Positions 22,468-30,445 of a DNA stretch of 42,646 nt are shown here, piece by piece; the first letter of the stretch is position 1, and each line of letters opens with the position of its first letter. The DNA is from AC-50 sp035640455 (GTDB lineage: Bacteria; Actinomycetota; Thermoleophilia; Gaiellales; Gaiellaceae). Under the pieces are notes generated by a model. That model did no database searches, was not told the origin of the DNA, and saw only the letters and a program-made list of their open reading frames with translations. Location: positions 1-42,646 of the forward strand of contig DASQWB010000022.1 of NCBI GenBank assembly GCA_035640455.1, given 5' to 3'. A program made the translations under genes and the position numbers.

Positions 22468-23104
22468 CTACGAGGCCGCCCGGCGGCGGATGGTCGAGCG
22501 CCAGCTCCTCGCGCGCGACGTGCGCGACGAGCGCGTTCTCGCCGCGATGGGCCGCGTGCCGCGGGAGCTCTTCGTGCCCGAGGAGCTGCGCGACCGCGCC
22601 TACGACGACTCCGCTCTCCCGCTTCCCGAGGGGCAGACGATCTCGCAGCCGTACATGGTCGCCCGGATCTGCGAGGCGCTCGACCTGCGCGGGCGGGAGC
22701 GGGTGCTCGACGTCGGCACCGGCTCCGGCTATCAGGCCGCCGTCCTCGCCGAGCTCGCGGCCGAGGTCTTCACGATCGAGCGGATCCCCGAGCTGGCCGA
22801 GTTCGCACGCACGAACCTCGCCGCGGCCGGGTACGAGCGCGTCGAGGTCCACGTCGGCGACGGGACGCTCGGGCTGCCGGAGCGGGCGCCCTTCGACGCG
22901 ATCGCCGTCGCGGCGGCCGTGCCCGAGCTGCCGCAGACGCTCTACGAGCAGCTCGAGCCACGTGGCCGGATCGTCCTGCCCGTCGGCAGCCGGCGGGCGC
23001 AGGAGCTCCAGGTCGTCGTCCGGAGTCCCGAGGGTCCGGCCGTCCTTCGCTCCGTCCCGTGCCGCTTCGTGCCGCTCGTCGGGGAGGAGGGCTTTGCCGG
23101 CTGA
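22451..23104 (+). CDS. pcm: protein-L-isoaspartate O-methyltransferase
   Basis: Encodes 217 aa from ATG 22451. RRRMVERQLLARDVRDERVL, then RVPRELFVPEE, TISQPYMVARI and the SAM motif VLDVGTGSGYQAAVLAELA (about 82-100) are the complete Pcm signature, with post-motif PFDAIAVAAAVPELP. It methylates isoaspartyl residues so that damaged proteins can be repaired in the cytoplasm. The downstream acylphosphatase overlaps it by 11 bases. Confidence 0.94.
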   Translation: MSSPPDYEAARRRMVERQLLARDVRDERVLAAMGRVPRELFVPEELRDRAYDDSALPLPEGQTISQPYMVARICEALDLRGRERVLDVGTGSGYQAAVLAELAAEVFTIERIPELAEFARTNLAAAGYERVEVHVGDGTLGLPERAPFDAIAVAAAVPELPQTLYEQLEPRGRIVLPVGSRRAQELQVVVRSPEGPAVLRSVPCRFVPLVGEEGFAG

Positions 23105-23381
23105 GTCTGGCGATCGGGTACGGGCGCACGTCGTCGTCAGCGGCCGTGTCCAGGGCGTCTTCTTCCGCGACGAGACGCAGCGCCGCGCGCGCTCGCTCGG
23201 GGTGGCCGGGGGGGTCGCGAACCGCCGCGACGGGACCGTCGAGGCGATCTTCGAGGGGCCGCGCGACGCCGTCGAGTCGATGGTCCGCTGGTGCGGCCAC
23301 GGCCCCTCGGGCGCCGAGGTCGACGACGTCCAGACGACGTGGGAAGATCCGCGCGGCGACGTGGGCTTCGGCGTCCGCTGA
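23094..23381 (+). CDS. acyP: acylphosphatase
   Basis: Encodes 95 aa from TTG 23094, preceded by GGAGGAGG (23083-23090). The active-site loop VVSGRVQGVFFRDETQRRA (about 14-32) holds the phosphate-binding Arg; the catalytic Asn lies in VAGGVANRRDGTVEAIFEGP (about 36-55). The usual length is 90-98. It hydrolyses acyl phosphates. There is no GTG or ATG alternative, and the strong ribosome site decides for the TTG. Confidence 0.92.
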   Translation: MPAESGDRVRAHVVVSGRVQGVFFRDETQRRARSLGVAGGVANRRDGTVEAIFEGPRDAVESMVRWCGHGPSGAEVDDVQTTWEDPRGDVGFGVR

Positions 23382-23417
23382 GTTTTCTCGCGCCGGGCGC
23401 GGGGGAGGAGGATCGCG

Positions 23418-23852
23418 ATGGGGTCGTTCGTCTGCGGTGATCTGCTGGCCTTGCCGGTCCGGACGCAGGGGATCGAGCTCGGCCGGTCGGTCGAGGTCGT
23501 CCTCGACCTCGAGGCCGGCCGCGTCCTCGGTCTCGAGGTGCGCTGCGGCGACGGAGTCGATCGCTTCGTCCCGCTCGTGGCGGCGCGACTCCACGCGGGT
23601 GAGATCACGCTGGCCTCGCCCCTGACCTTGCTCGACGAGGTCGCGTTCTACCGGGCCCGCGGGAGGACGCTCGGGTCGCTGCGCGGTGCGGAGGTTACGA
23701 GCACCGCCGGCCCGCTCGGCTCGCTCCGGGACGTCGTCTTCGGCGCCGGCGGCGAGGTTCGCGAGCTCGTCGTCGCCGCGCCGAGCGGCGAGCTGCGGGT
23801 TCGGCCGGGCGCGGACGTGTGCGTCGCCGCGCCGCGCGCCTCGGCTGCCTAG
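23418..23852 (+). CDS. protein with two PRC-barrel modules
   Basis: Encodes 144 aa from ATG 23418 behind GGAGGAGG. The first PRC-barrel is at about 6-75 (GIELGRSVEVVLDLEAGRVL), the second at about 82-138 (LGSLRGAEVTSTAGPLGSLR, then DVVFGAGGEVRELVV). PRC-barrels occur in photosynthetic reaction-centre H subunits and in RimM; free-standing actinobacterial ones have no settled role. There is no export signal or transmembrane helix. It follows acyP by 36 bases. Confidence 0.78.
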   Translation: MGSFVCGDLLALPVRTQGIELGRSVEVVLDLEAGRVLGLEVRCGDGVDRFVPLVAARLHAGEITLASPLTLLDEVAFYRARGRTLGSLRGAEVTSTAGPLGSLRDVVFGAGGEVRELVVAAPSGELRVRPGADVCVAAPRASAA

Positions 23853-23878
23853 CGACTCCTGGCGACAGGTCGATCGGC

Positions 23879-23884
23879 TACCCT
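23879..23884 (+). promoter_or_regulatory. -10-like hexamer TACCCT before GtrA gene
   Basis: TACCCT ends nine bases before ATG 23894, leaving at most a two- or three-base leader. Confidence 0.4.
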
Positions 23885-23893
23885 CGCCCCCCG

Positions 23894-24337
23894 ATGCAGC
23901 GTCCCCCCGCCGCAGATGCAGCGACCGTGCGCCTGCGCGCGGGACGAGCGCTTCGCAAGCGGCACAACTGGGTCCAGCTCGCGAAGTTCTGCACCGTCGG
24001 GGCGAGCGGCTACGTCGTCAACCTCGCCGTCTACACGGCCCTGCTGCACTGGGCCGGGCTCCACTATCTCGCGGCGGCGGCCTGCTCGTTCGTCGTCGCC
24101 GTGACGAACAACTACACGTGGAACCGGGTCTGGACGTTCCGCGGCCAGCGCGGGCACATCGCCTATCAGGGGCTTCGCTTCCTCGTCGTCTCGCTCGCCG
24201 CCCTGGGCGCGAACCTCGTGTTCCTGCGGATCCTCGTCGCGGTCGGACTTGGGAAGGTGGTGGCGCAGGCGATCGCCATCGTCCTCGTCACGCCGCTCAA
24301 CTTCGTCGGTAACAAACTCTGGTCTTTCCGCCGATAA
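23894..24337 (+). CDS. GtrA-family membrane protein
   Basis: Encodes 147 aa with four hydrophobic helices. Residues FCTVGASGYVVNLAVYTALL (about 33-52), NYTWNRVWTFR (about 74-84) and the C-terminal TPLNFVGNKLWSFRR are the GtrA signature. GtrA proteins are thought to help flip or present polyprenyl-phosphate sugars for surface glycosylation. Two GT-C type transferases follow on the same strand. The repeat at 24350-24485 intervenes. Confidence 0.9.
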   Translation: MQRPPAADAATVRLRAGRALRKRHNWVQLAKFCTVGASGYVVNLAVYTALLHWAGLHYLAAAACSFVVAVTNNYTWNRVWTFRGQRGHIAYQGLRFLVVSLAALGANLVFLRILVAVGLGKVVAQAIAIVLVTPLNFVGNKLWSFRR

Positions 24338-24349
24338 GCGACTCATGCG

Positions 24350-24485
24350 ACTCGACCGGTCGGTTCAGACGGACGCATGCAGAAGCAGGCGGCGTAGCGG
24401 GCGAAGCCCGCGACGCCTCGAAGCGGCAGCGCAAGCGCAGCCGCGGCCCGTGCGTCCTGAAAGCGGCACCGCTAGCGGTTCCGCA
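24350..24485 (+). repeat. dispersed hairpin repeat, copy B with extra internal hairpins
   Basis: The left flank CGACCGGTCGGTTCAGACGG and right flank CCCGTGCGTCCTGAAAGCGG match copies A and C. The usual short loop is replaced by about 65 bases that form further hairpins (GGCGT-GCGGGC-GAA-GCCCGC-ACGCC and GCGGC-GCGC-AA-GCGC-GCCGC). It lies between gtrA and the GT-C gene. Confidence 0.75.
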
Positions 24486-24492
24486 GCGCCGA

Positions 24493-24498
24493 TAGCCT
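24493..24498 (+). promoter_or_regulatory. -10-like hexamer TAGCCT before GT-C gene
   Basis: TAGCCT ends eight bases before ATG 24507 (five before GTG 24504), so the ATG is favoured with a leaderless transcript. Confidence 0.4.
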
Positions 24499-24506
24499 GA
24501 GGCGTG

Positions 24507-26294
24507 ATGCGCCACGCGATTGTCGCTGCCGCCGTCGCGCTCGTGCTGGCTCCGGCGGCCGTGGCTGCGACGACCACGCCGACGGCGCCGGTCTACGACT
24601 CGAAGGGCCGGCTCGTCCAGACGCCGTACCCGCCGCCGAACTCGGCGCGGCTGACGAAGAAGAAGGCGAGCGACATCTTCCTGCACAACCACGAGGTCGC
24701 GCACTGGCTGAAGCACTACCCGAGCGTCGTCACCTACGACGCGTCCTACAGCCCCAAGGACCGGTCCTGGACGGTGCACGTCTGGTCCGGGAACGCGGGC
24801 GAGGTGGCGCGGGGCAAGGTCGACGACGCCAATGGGGAGGTGACGGAGGCGCTGACGGGGCCGCAGGTCGCCTGGGGGATGGCGCGCGGGGGCCCGGGCG
24901 CGTTCGGCGGCGAGAAGATCAACAGCAAGCCGATCTGGCTCGCGTTCTGCGCCGTCTTCCTGCTCGGGCTCGCCGACCTCCGCCGCCTCGCGAGCCTCCG
25001 CAACCTCGACCTGCTCGTCTTCCTCTCCTTCACGTTCTCGCTCTGGTACTTCAACCGCGGCGACATCTTCACGAGCGTGCCGCTCGCCTACCCGCCGCTC
25101 GTCTACCTGCTGGGGCGAACGCTGTGGGTGGGAATCCACGGCCGCGGCAGCCCGACGAGGCCGTTCTGGCCGGTGTGGGTCCTCGTCGCCGCGACGGTCT
25201 TCCTGGCCGGCTTCAAGGTTGGCCTGAACGTCCAAGCCTCGAACGTGATCGACGTCGGCTATGCGGGCCCGATCGGCGCGGAGCGGATCGTCCACGAAGG
25301 ACAGGCCCCATACGGCCACTTTCCGCAGGAGGGCAACCTGAAGCCGTGCGGACTGCCGGACCAGAACGGCGAGATCCGCGACCGCATCCAGACGAACGGG
25401 CGCTGCGAGTCGGCGAATCCGCAGGCGGACACGTACGGGCCGGTCTCGTACGAGTCGTACATCCCCGCCTACCTCGTCTTCGGCTGGAGCGGGAAGTGGG
25501 ACAGTCTGCCGGCTGCGCACGCGACCTCGATCCTCTTCGACCTGCTCTGCATCCTCGGGCTCGGGCTCGTCGGCCTGCGCTTCGGCGGCGTGCGGCCCGG
25601 CGCGACGCTCGCCTTCGCCTGGGCGGCCTACCCGTTCACGCAGTACGTCTCGAACTCGAACACGAACGATTCGATCCTGCCCGCATTCCTGATCTTCGGC
25701 TTCCTGTTCGTGGCATCGCCGGTGAAGCGCGGGATCTTCTGCGCCCTCTCGGCGTGGACGAAGTTCGCGCCCCTCATCGTCGCGCCGCTGTGGCTCACCT
25801 ATCCCGACTGGCGGCAGATCAGGCCGCAGGTCCGGTTCGCCGTCGGCTTCGTCGTCGCGACCCTCGTCGCGTTCTCGATCCTCCTCCTCGAGCCCCACCC
25901 GCTCCACGCGCTCGGGACGTTCTGGCGGCACACGTTCAAGTCGCAGATCGACCGCGAGTCGCCGTTCTCGCTCTGGGACTGGCGGCAGTACCACGCGAAC
26001 GGGATCCCGGACCTCCACGTCGTGCAGCGGGTCCTCGAGGTGCTGGTCGTGATCGGCGCCGTCGCGGCGGCGTTCTTCCCGCGGCGGAAGTCGCCGCTCC
26101 AGCTCGCGGCGCTCACCGCCGCGCTCCTGATCGGCTTCGAGATCGTCCTGACCCACTGGTTCTACCTCTACATCCCATGGTTCTTCCCCTTCGCGGCGTT
26201 CGCGCTCTTCGCGCCCGCGCGCGAGCGCGCGGCGCAGGTCGAGGCGCCGGCCGAGCGTGAGCACGAGGTCCGCGAGCTGGTCCCGGCCGGCTGA
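24507..26294 (+). CDS. GT-C-type membrane glycosyltransferase with N-terminal PepSY-like periplasmic domain
   Basis: Encodes 595 aa. A signal peptide covers about 1-22. A globular exported domain at about 30-130 includes SWTVHVWSGNAGEVARGKVD, then DANGEVTEALTGPQVAWGMA, a PepSY-like pattern. From about 150 there are some eleven hydrophobic helices with loops such as YGPVSYESYIPAYLVFGW (about 311-328) and FAWAAYPFTQYVSNSNTNDS (about 371-390), typical of DUF2029/GT87-like mannosyltransferases. It would transfer sugar from a polyprenyl carrier outside the membrane; the acceptor is unknown. It overlaps the next transferase by 38 bases. Confidence 0.75.
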   Translation: MRHAIVAAAVALVLAPAAVAATTTPTAPVYDSKGRLVQTPYPPPNSARLTKKKASDIFLHNHEVAHWLKHYPSVVTYDASYSPKDRSWTVHVWSGNAGEVARGKVDDANGEVTEALTGPQVAWGMARGGPGAFGGEKINSKPIWLAFCAVFLLGLADLRRLASLRNLDLLVFLSFTFSLWYFNRGDIFTSVPLAYPPLVYLLGRTLWVGIHGRGSPTRPFWPVWVLVAATVFLAGFKVGLNVQASNVIDVGYAGPIGAERIVHEGQAPYGHFPQEGNLKPCGLPDQNGEIRDRIQTNGRCESANPQADTYGPVSYESYIPAYLVFGWSGKWDSLPAAHATSILFDLLCILGLGLVGLRFGGVRPGATLAFAWAAYPFTQYVSNSNTNDSILPAFLIFGFLFVASPVKRGIFCALSAWTKFAPLIVAPLWLTYPDWRQIRPQVRFAVGFVVATLVAFSILLLEPHPLHALGTFWRHTFKSQIDRESPFSLWDWRQYHANGIPDLHVVQRVLEVLVVIGAVAAAFFPRRKSPLQLAALTAALLIGFEIVLTHWFYLYIPWFFPFAAFALFAPARERAAQVEAPAEREHEVRELVPAG

Positions 26295-27498
26295 GCGCAC
26301 CGGGCTCGCGCTCCTCGTCGCCCTTGCCGTCTGCGTCTTCGCCGCCGCCTGGGCAGCGCTGCACCTCGACCTCTACTCGCACTACCAGATCCGCGATACC
26401 CCCGTGTACCGCTACTACGGCGAGTCGATACTCCACGGCGACGTGCCCTATCGGGACTTCGACGTCGAGTACCCGCCCGCGTCGCTGCCGGCGTTCGTCC
26501 TGCCGGCGCTCGGCTCTCCCTCGGGCCACGCCTACCGCACCCGCTTCGACCTGCTCATGCTGTTCTGCGGCTTCGGGATGCTCGCGGCGATGGCGGCGGC
26601 GCTCGCCGCGCTCGGAGCCGACGCGCTCCGGGCCGGAACGGCGCTCGCCTTCGCCGCCGTCGCGCCGCTCGCGCTCGGCTCGGTCATGCTGAGCCGCTAC
26701 GACCTCTGGCCGGCGGCGCTCGCCGCGGCGGCGCTGGCGGCTCTCTGCGCGGGGCGCCACCGGCTCTCGCTCGCGGTGCTCGGGCTCGCCGTGGCCGCGA
26801 AGATCTACCCCGCCGTCCTCGCCCCGCTCTTCGTCGTGCACGTGTGGCGGCGTCGGGGGCCGCGCGAAGCGGCCGTGGCGGCGGGTCTCGGCGTGGCCGT
26901 CCTGGCGGCGATCTACGCGCCCTTCGCCGTCCTCTCGCCGAGCGGCGTCTGGCACAGCGTCGTCGAGCAGACGACCCGCCCGCTCCAGATCGAGAGCCTC
27001 GGCTCGGCCGTGCTCCTCGCGGCGCACCACCTCTTCGGACTCGGCCTCACCGTCGAGACGAGTCACGGCTCGCAGAACCTCGCCGGCAGCCTGCCCGACG
27101 CCGTCGGCGCGGCCGAGATCGCACTCCTCTTCGGCGGCCTCGCGGCGCTCTGGCTCTGGTTCGCGCGCCGGCCGCGGGACACGGAGACGTTGGTGCGCGC
27201 CTCGGCCGCCGCCGTCTGCCTCTTCGTCGCCTTCGGAAAGGTGCTCTCGCCGCAGTACATGATCTGGCTCCTCCCGCTCGTGCCGCTCGTCCGCGGCCTG
27301 AGCGGGCTCTTGGCGGGCGCGATCCTCGGCGCCACGCTCGTCCTGACGCAGCTCTGGTTCCCCGACCAGTACTGGGATCTCGTCTTCACCTTCGGCGGCT
27401 ACGAATCGGCGCTCGTACTCGCGCGCGACCTCGTCCTGCTGGCGCTCCTTGCGGTGTTGGTCTGGCCGGCCGGTCAGGCGTCCACGCGAACCGCCTGA
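26257..27498 (+). CDS. DUF2029/GT87-family membrane glycosyltransferase
   Basis: Encodes 413 aa from GTG 26257. There are about ten hydrophobic helices. The first exported loop has DTPVYRYYGESILHGDVPYR, then DFDVEYPPASLP, with the acidic pair and YPP of GT87 polyprenol-phosphate mannosyltransferases; SRYDLWPAAL and AKIYPAVLAPLFVVHVWRRR (about 186-205) are further family marks. KVLSPQYMIWLLPL near residue 328 is the usual C-terminal loop. It acts with the preceding gene on an envelope glycan. Its 3' end overlaps the convergent YmdB-like gene by 25 bases. Confidence 0.85.
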   Translation: MSTRSASWSRPAERTGLALLVALAVCVFAAAWAALHLDLYSHYQIRDTPVYRYYGESILHGDVPYRDFDVEYPPASLPAFVLPALGSPSGHAYRTRFDLLMLFCGFGMLAAMAAALAALGADALRAGTALAFAAVAPLALGSVMLSRYDLWPAALAAAALAALCAGRHRLSLAVLGLAVAAKIYPAVLAPLFVVHVWRRRGPREAAVAAGLGVAVLAAIYAPFAVLSPSGVWHSVVEQTTRPLQIESLGSAVLLAAHHLFGLGLTVETSHGSQNLAGSLPDAVGAAEIALLFGGLAALWLWFARRPRDTETLVRASAAAVCLFVAFGKVLSPQYMIWLLPLVPLVRGLSGLLAGAILGATLVLTQLWFPDQYWDLVFTFGGYESALVLARDLVLLALLAVLVWPAGQASTRTA

Positions 27499-28250
27499 CA
27501 CGAGGTCGCGCGGCCGTCGGCGCCGCACTCGACGAGCGCTCCTTCGATCCGCACGCCTCCGGCAGCCGTCTCGAAGCGGACGGGGATCCCGGTCCGCATG
27601 CGCCGGATCGCGAGCTCCGCCTGCACGCCGATCACCGAGTCGTGCGGCCCGGTCATGCCGGCGTCGGTGATCGCCGCCGTCCCGCCCCGTTGCACGCGCG
27701 CGTCGGAGGTCTGGACGTGCGTGTGCGTCCCGATCACCGCCGTCACGCGGCCGTCGAGCCAGCGCGCAAGCGCGACCTTCTCGCTCGTCGCCTCCGCGTG
27801 GACGTCGACGACGACGACCGGTGTTGCGCGACGCGCCTCGTCAACGAGGTCGTCGATCACCTCGAACATGCTGACCGGCGTGGCGAGGAAGAGCTGGCCG
27901 AGGACGTTCACGACCGCGACCGGCGAGCCGTCCAGCGCCGGCGCCACCGTCAGGCCTCTGCCGGGCGCGTGGCGGGAGAGGTTCGCCGGCCGGAGGACTT
28001 GCGCGGCCGACTCGAGGTAGGGCCCGATCTCCTGCCGCCGCCAGACGTGGTTGCCAAGCGTGATCACGTCGGCGCCCGCGGCGAGGAGCCGCTCCGATAG
28101 GCGCGGCGTGATGCCGACGCCGTCGGCGACGTTCTCGCCGTTCAGGACGCAGAAGTCGACGGCGAGCTCGTCCCGCAGGCCGGGCAGGCGCGTCTCGACC
28201 GCCCGCCGGCCGGGCGTGCCGACGACGTCGGCGACGAAGAGGATTCTCAG
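27474..28250 (-). CDS. YmdB-family metallophosphoesterase (cyclic-nucleotide phosphodiesterase type)
   Basis: Encodes 258 aa if translation begins at CTG 28250, giving RILFVADVVGTPGRRAVETR (the usual MRILFIGDVVG start). Metal ligands follow in CVLNGENVADGVGITP, ADVITLGNHVW, VVDVHAEATSEK and VIGTHTHVQTSD with AAITDAGMTGPHDSVIG. The first ATG/GTG/TTG in frame is GTG 28067, which would delete the first two metal motifs, so CTG, overlapping the M23 stop as CTGA, is the likely start. YmdB of Bacillus hydrolyses 2',3'- and 3',5'-cyclic nucleotides. Confidence 0.88.
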   Translation of the reverse strand: MRILFVADVVGTPGRRAVETRLPGLRDELAVDFCVLNGENVADGVGITPRLSERLLAAGADVITLGNHVWRRQEIGPYLESAAQVLRPANLSRHAPGRGLTVAPALDGSPVAVVNVLGQLFLATPVSMFEVIDDLVDEARRATPVVVVDVHAEATSEKVALARWLDGRVTAVIGTHTHVQTSDARVQRGGTAAITDAGMTGPHDSVIGVQAELAIRRMRTGIPVRFETAAGGVRIEGALVECGADGRATSCQAVRVDA

Positions 28251-29059
28251 GGCGAGGCGAGCGAGGCGGCCTGGTGGACCTCGATCGAGACGTGGTTCCC
28301 GGCGTCGCGGGTGTAGCGCGCGAGCGCCTCCTTCTCGACGCTCGAGAGGTCGATGACCGTCCCGATCTTCGCGGTCGCGGCGACGACCGAGGAGCCGACC
28401 GTCAGCGCCGGGTCGGCCCGCAGGTGGGTCAGCGAGACGAGCATCGACGGCGCGTTCGTCGGCTGGATGTCCATCCGAACGCCGAACTTCCGCCCGTTCA
28501 CGATGTAGTCGGTGAGGCCGACGATCGTGCCGTCGACCGGCGCGTAGACGTCCGTTCCGGGCGCGGCGCCAACGTCGAGCGAGCCGGTCGGCGTGCCCGA
28601 GCCGCCGAGCCGGTAATAGGTGAGGCCCCCCTGGTTGCCGCCGAAGACCCGGTGGAAGAGGCGCGTCACGAAACCCTGGTTGCCCTGGTGGCCGACCGGG
28701 TCGAGTGCGACTGCGCCGTCGGCGGTCCCGTGGTAGCCGATCGCGGTCACGCTCTGCTGCGACACCGGCAGCTGGAGTCGCAGCGAGCCGGCGGTGGCGA
28801 CGATCTGCGGCCGCGGCGGCGAGGCGGCGACGAGCCGTGTCGGCGGCGCGAGCACGTTGTCGACCGCCCGGCTGCGCCCGTCGCCGAATGCGACGAGGAG
28901 CGTGGTCACGAGAACGACGACCGAGAGGACGACGAGGCCGACGAAGCGGCGAGCGCCGCGGGCGGCGCGGCGTTCACGACCGGGCCGCGGGCGCGGACGA
29001 ATACGTGGCTGCGCTCGTCCCCGGGCAGGGGCTTGTTTCCCGACTGGGCGGGGGGGCAT
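28247..29059 (-). CDS. membrane-anchored LytM/M23-like domain protein, zinc ligands incomplete
   Basis: Encodes 270 aa from ATG 29059; GTG 29068 is an alternative. A basic cytoplasmic N-terminus precedes one transmembrane helix at about 43-63 (FVGLVVLSVVVLVTTLLVAF). The LytM-like fold begins near GSLDVGAAPGTDVYAPVDGT (about 176-195) and ends with a VSLTHLRADP strand. The HxxxD motif keeps the Asp but not the His, and the last HxH-like segment keeps one His, so hydrolase activity is doubtful. Such degenerate proteins usually activate amidases or bind wall. It is translationally coupled to the YmdB-like gene. Confidence 0.72.
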   Translation of the reverse strand: MPPRPVGKQAPARGRAQPRIRPRPRPGRERRAARGARRFVGLVVLSVVVLVTTLLVAFGDGRSRAVDNVLAPPTRLVAASPPRPQIVATAGSLRLQLPVSQQSVTAIGYHGTADGAVALDPVGHQGNQGFVTRLFHRVFGGNQGGLTYYRLGGSGTPTGSLDVGAAPGTDVYAPVDGTIVGLTDYIVNGRKFGVRMDIQPTNAPSMLVSLTHLRADPALTVGSSVVAATAKIGTVIDLSSVEKEALARYTRDAGNHVSIEVHQAASLASP

Positions 29060-29066
29060 GCGCGGC

Positions 29067-29072
29067 ACCGTA
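29067..29072 (-). promoter_or_regulatory. -10-like hexamer TACGGT before LytM-like gene
   Basis: On the minus strand TACGGT ends seven bases before ATG 29059, which supports this start over GTG 29068 and a leaderless transcript. Confidence 0.45.
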
Positions 29073-29212
29073 ACCGAGGTCTCCGCGGCGTGCAACCGAG
29101 GCCGAGCCGGCCCGTCGGCCCACGGCTCGTGCGGGTCGAGCGCAAGCGAGCCGTCCTCGAAGATCGACCACTCCCAGGCCGGCGGCCGGAGCCGTACGAC
29201 GTTGGAGGTACG

Positions 29213-30445
29213 ATGGCCCGCATGCCCGGCGGGGCGACGAAGATCGAGATCCCTCGCTGGATCCAGCTCGTCGGGCTCCCGCTCCTGCTGCTGCTCCTCT
29301 GGGTGGTCGCGGGGGCGGCGCGTCACGTCGTCTTCCTCTTCCTCGTGGCCGCGCTCGTGGCGTTGCTCCTGAACCCGCTCGTCCGCGGGCTCGGCCGGGT
29401 GTGGATCCCCCGTGGCCTTGCCGTCGCGATCGTGTACCTCAGCTTTGCCGCTGCTGTCGGATTGGCCGTCGTCGCGCTCGCGACCGTGGTCGTGAACCAG
29501 ACGCGAAGCTCGGCGGATCGGGTCGACGCCTACTTTACGAAGGAGCACGGACAGAGCCACCAGACCGACGCCGAGCGGGATCTCGACCGCCTCCAGTTCT
29601 GGCTCGACCGCCACCACCTGAAGCGGATCAAGATCCGCAAGCAGGGGCACGACTTCCTCAACAACATCGGGACGAAAGACGTTCAGAAGTACACGTCGAA
29701 GGCGATCTCGTGGGCCGAGGGCGCGGCGATCTCCGTCTTCCAGCTCCTCTTCTCGACGGTGCTGATCGTCGTGATCTCGATCTACATGCTCCTCGACATG
29801 CCACGGCTCTCACGAGCCGTGGACCGCCGCTTCCCGCCCCACCCGGGGTCGCTGCCGCTCCTCTCGCGGATGGAGCGCGCGATCGCGGGCTACGTGAAGG
29901 GGCAGGCCCTCCTCTCGCTCATCATCGGCGCGAGCGCGGGGCTCGGCCTGTGGATCCTCGGCGTTCTCGGCTGGGTTCCGAACGCGGACAAGTACGCGCT
30001 CCTCTTCGGGAGCTGGGTCGGGCTCACCGAGCTGATCCCGTACCTGGGACCCTGGCTCGGCGCGGTGCCGCCAGTCGTCTACGCCCTCGTCGTGCACCCG
30101 ATCTCGGCGCTCTGGGTTGCCGCCCTCTTCCTCTTCATCCACCAGATCGAAGGTCACGTCGTCGTCCCGAACGTGATGGGCTCGGCGCTCCGGCTGCACC
30201 CGCTGCTCGTCATCTTCGGCCTGCTCGCCGGCGGCGAGATCTACGGCCTGCCGGGCGTCTTCGTCGCGCTCCCGCTGCTCGCCGCGGGGCGCGCCTGCTG
30301 GGAGTTCTTCTCGGAGCGGATCGCGCTCGAGCCGTGGGCCGAGGCGGGGCCGGTGCCCGTCGAGGTCGAGCTGCAGCGACCGGCGGCGGTCCCGGAGCCG
30401 GTACCCGAGCAGCCGCCCGCACCGCCTGCCGCCGCCAAGCGGTGA
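29213..30445 (+). CDS. AI-2E (PerM) family membrane transporter
   Basis: Encodes 410 aa from ATG 29213 behind GGAGG (29204-29208). The N-terminus has three hydrophobic helices, then a long hydrophilic loop (about 90-165), then five more. GYVKGQALLSLIIGASAGLG (about 223-242), LTELIPYLGPWLGAVPPVVY (about 272-291) and HQIEGHVVVPNVMGSALRLH (about 310-329) are the diagnostic segments. A Pro-rich tail ends the protein. Members export small molecules or ions; the substrate here is unknown. GTGA overlap couples it to the ABC ATPase. Confidence 0.9.
   Translation: MARMPGGATKIEIPRWIQLVGLPLLLLLLWVVAGAARHVVFLFLVAALVALLLNPLVRGLGRVWIPRGLAVAIVYLSFAAAVGLAVVALATVVVNQTRSSADRVDAYFTKEHGQSHQTDAERDLDRLQFWLDRHHLKRIKIRKQGHDFLNNIGTKDVQKYTSKAISWAEGAAISVFQLLFSTVLIVVISIYMLLDMPRLSRAVDRRFPPHPGSLPLLSRMERAIAGYVKGQALLSLIIGASAGLGLWILGVLGWVPNADKYALLFGSWVGLTELIPYLGPWLGAVPPVVYALVVHPISALWVAALFLFIHQIEGHVVVPNVMGSALRLHPLLVIFGLLAGGEIYGLPGVFVALPLLAAGRACWEFFSERIALEPWAEAGPVPVEVELQRPAAVPEPVPEQPPAPPAAAKR

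Noticed and set aside
28274..29212. An N-terminal extension of the AI-2E transporter upstream of 29213
   Set aside because: The upstream part is antisense to the LytM-like gene, and a clear GGAGG plus ATG at 29213 marks the start.
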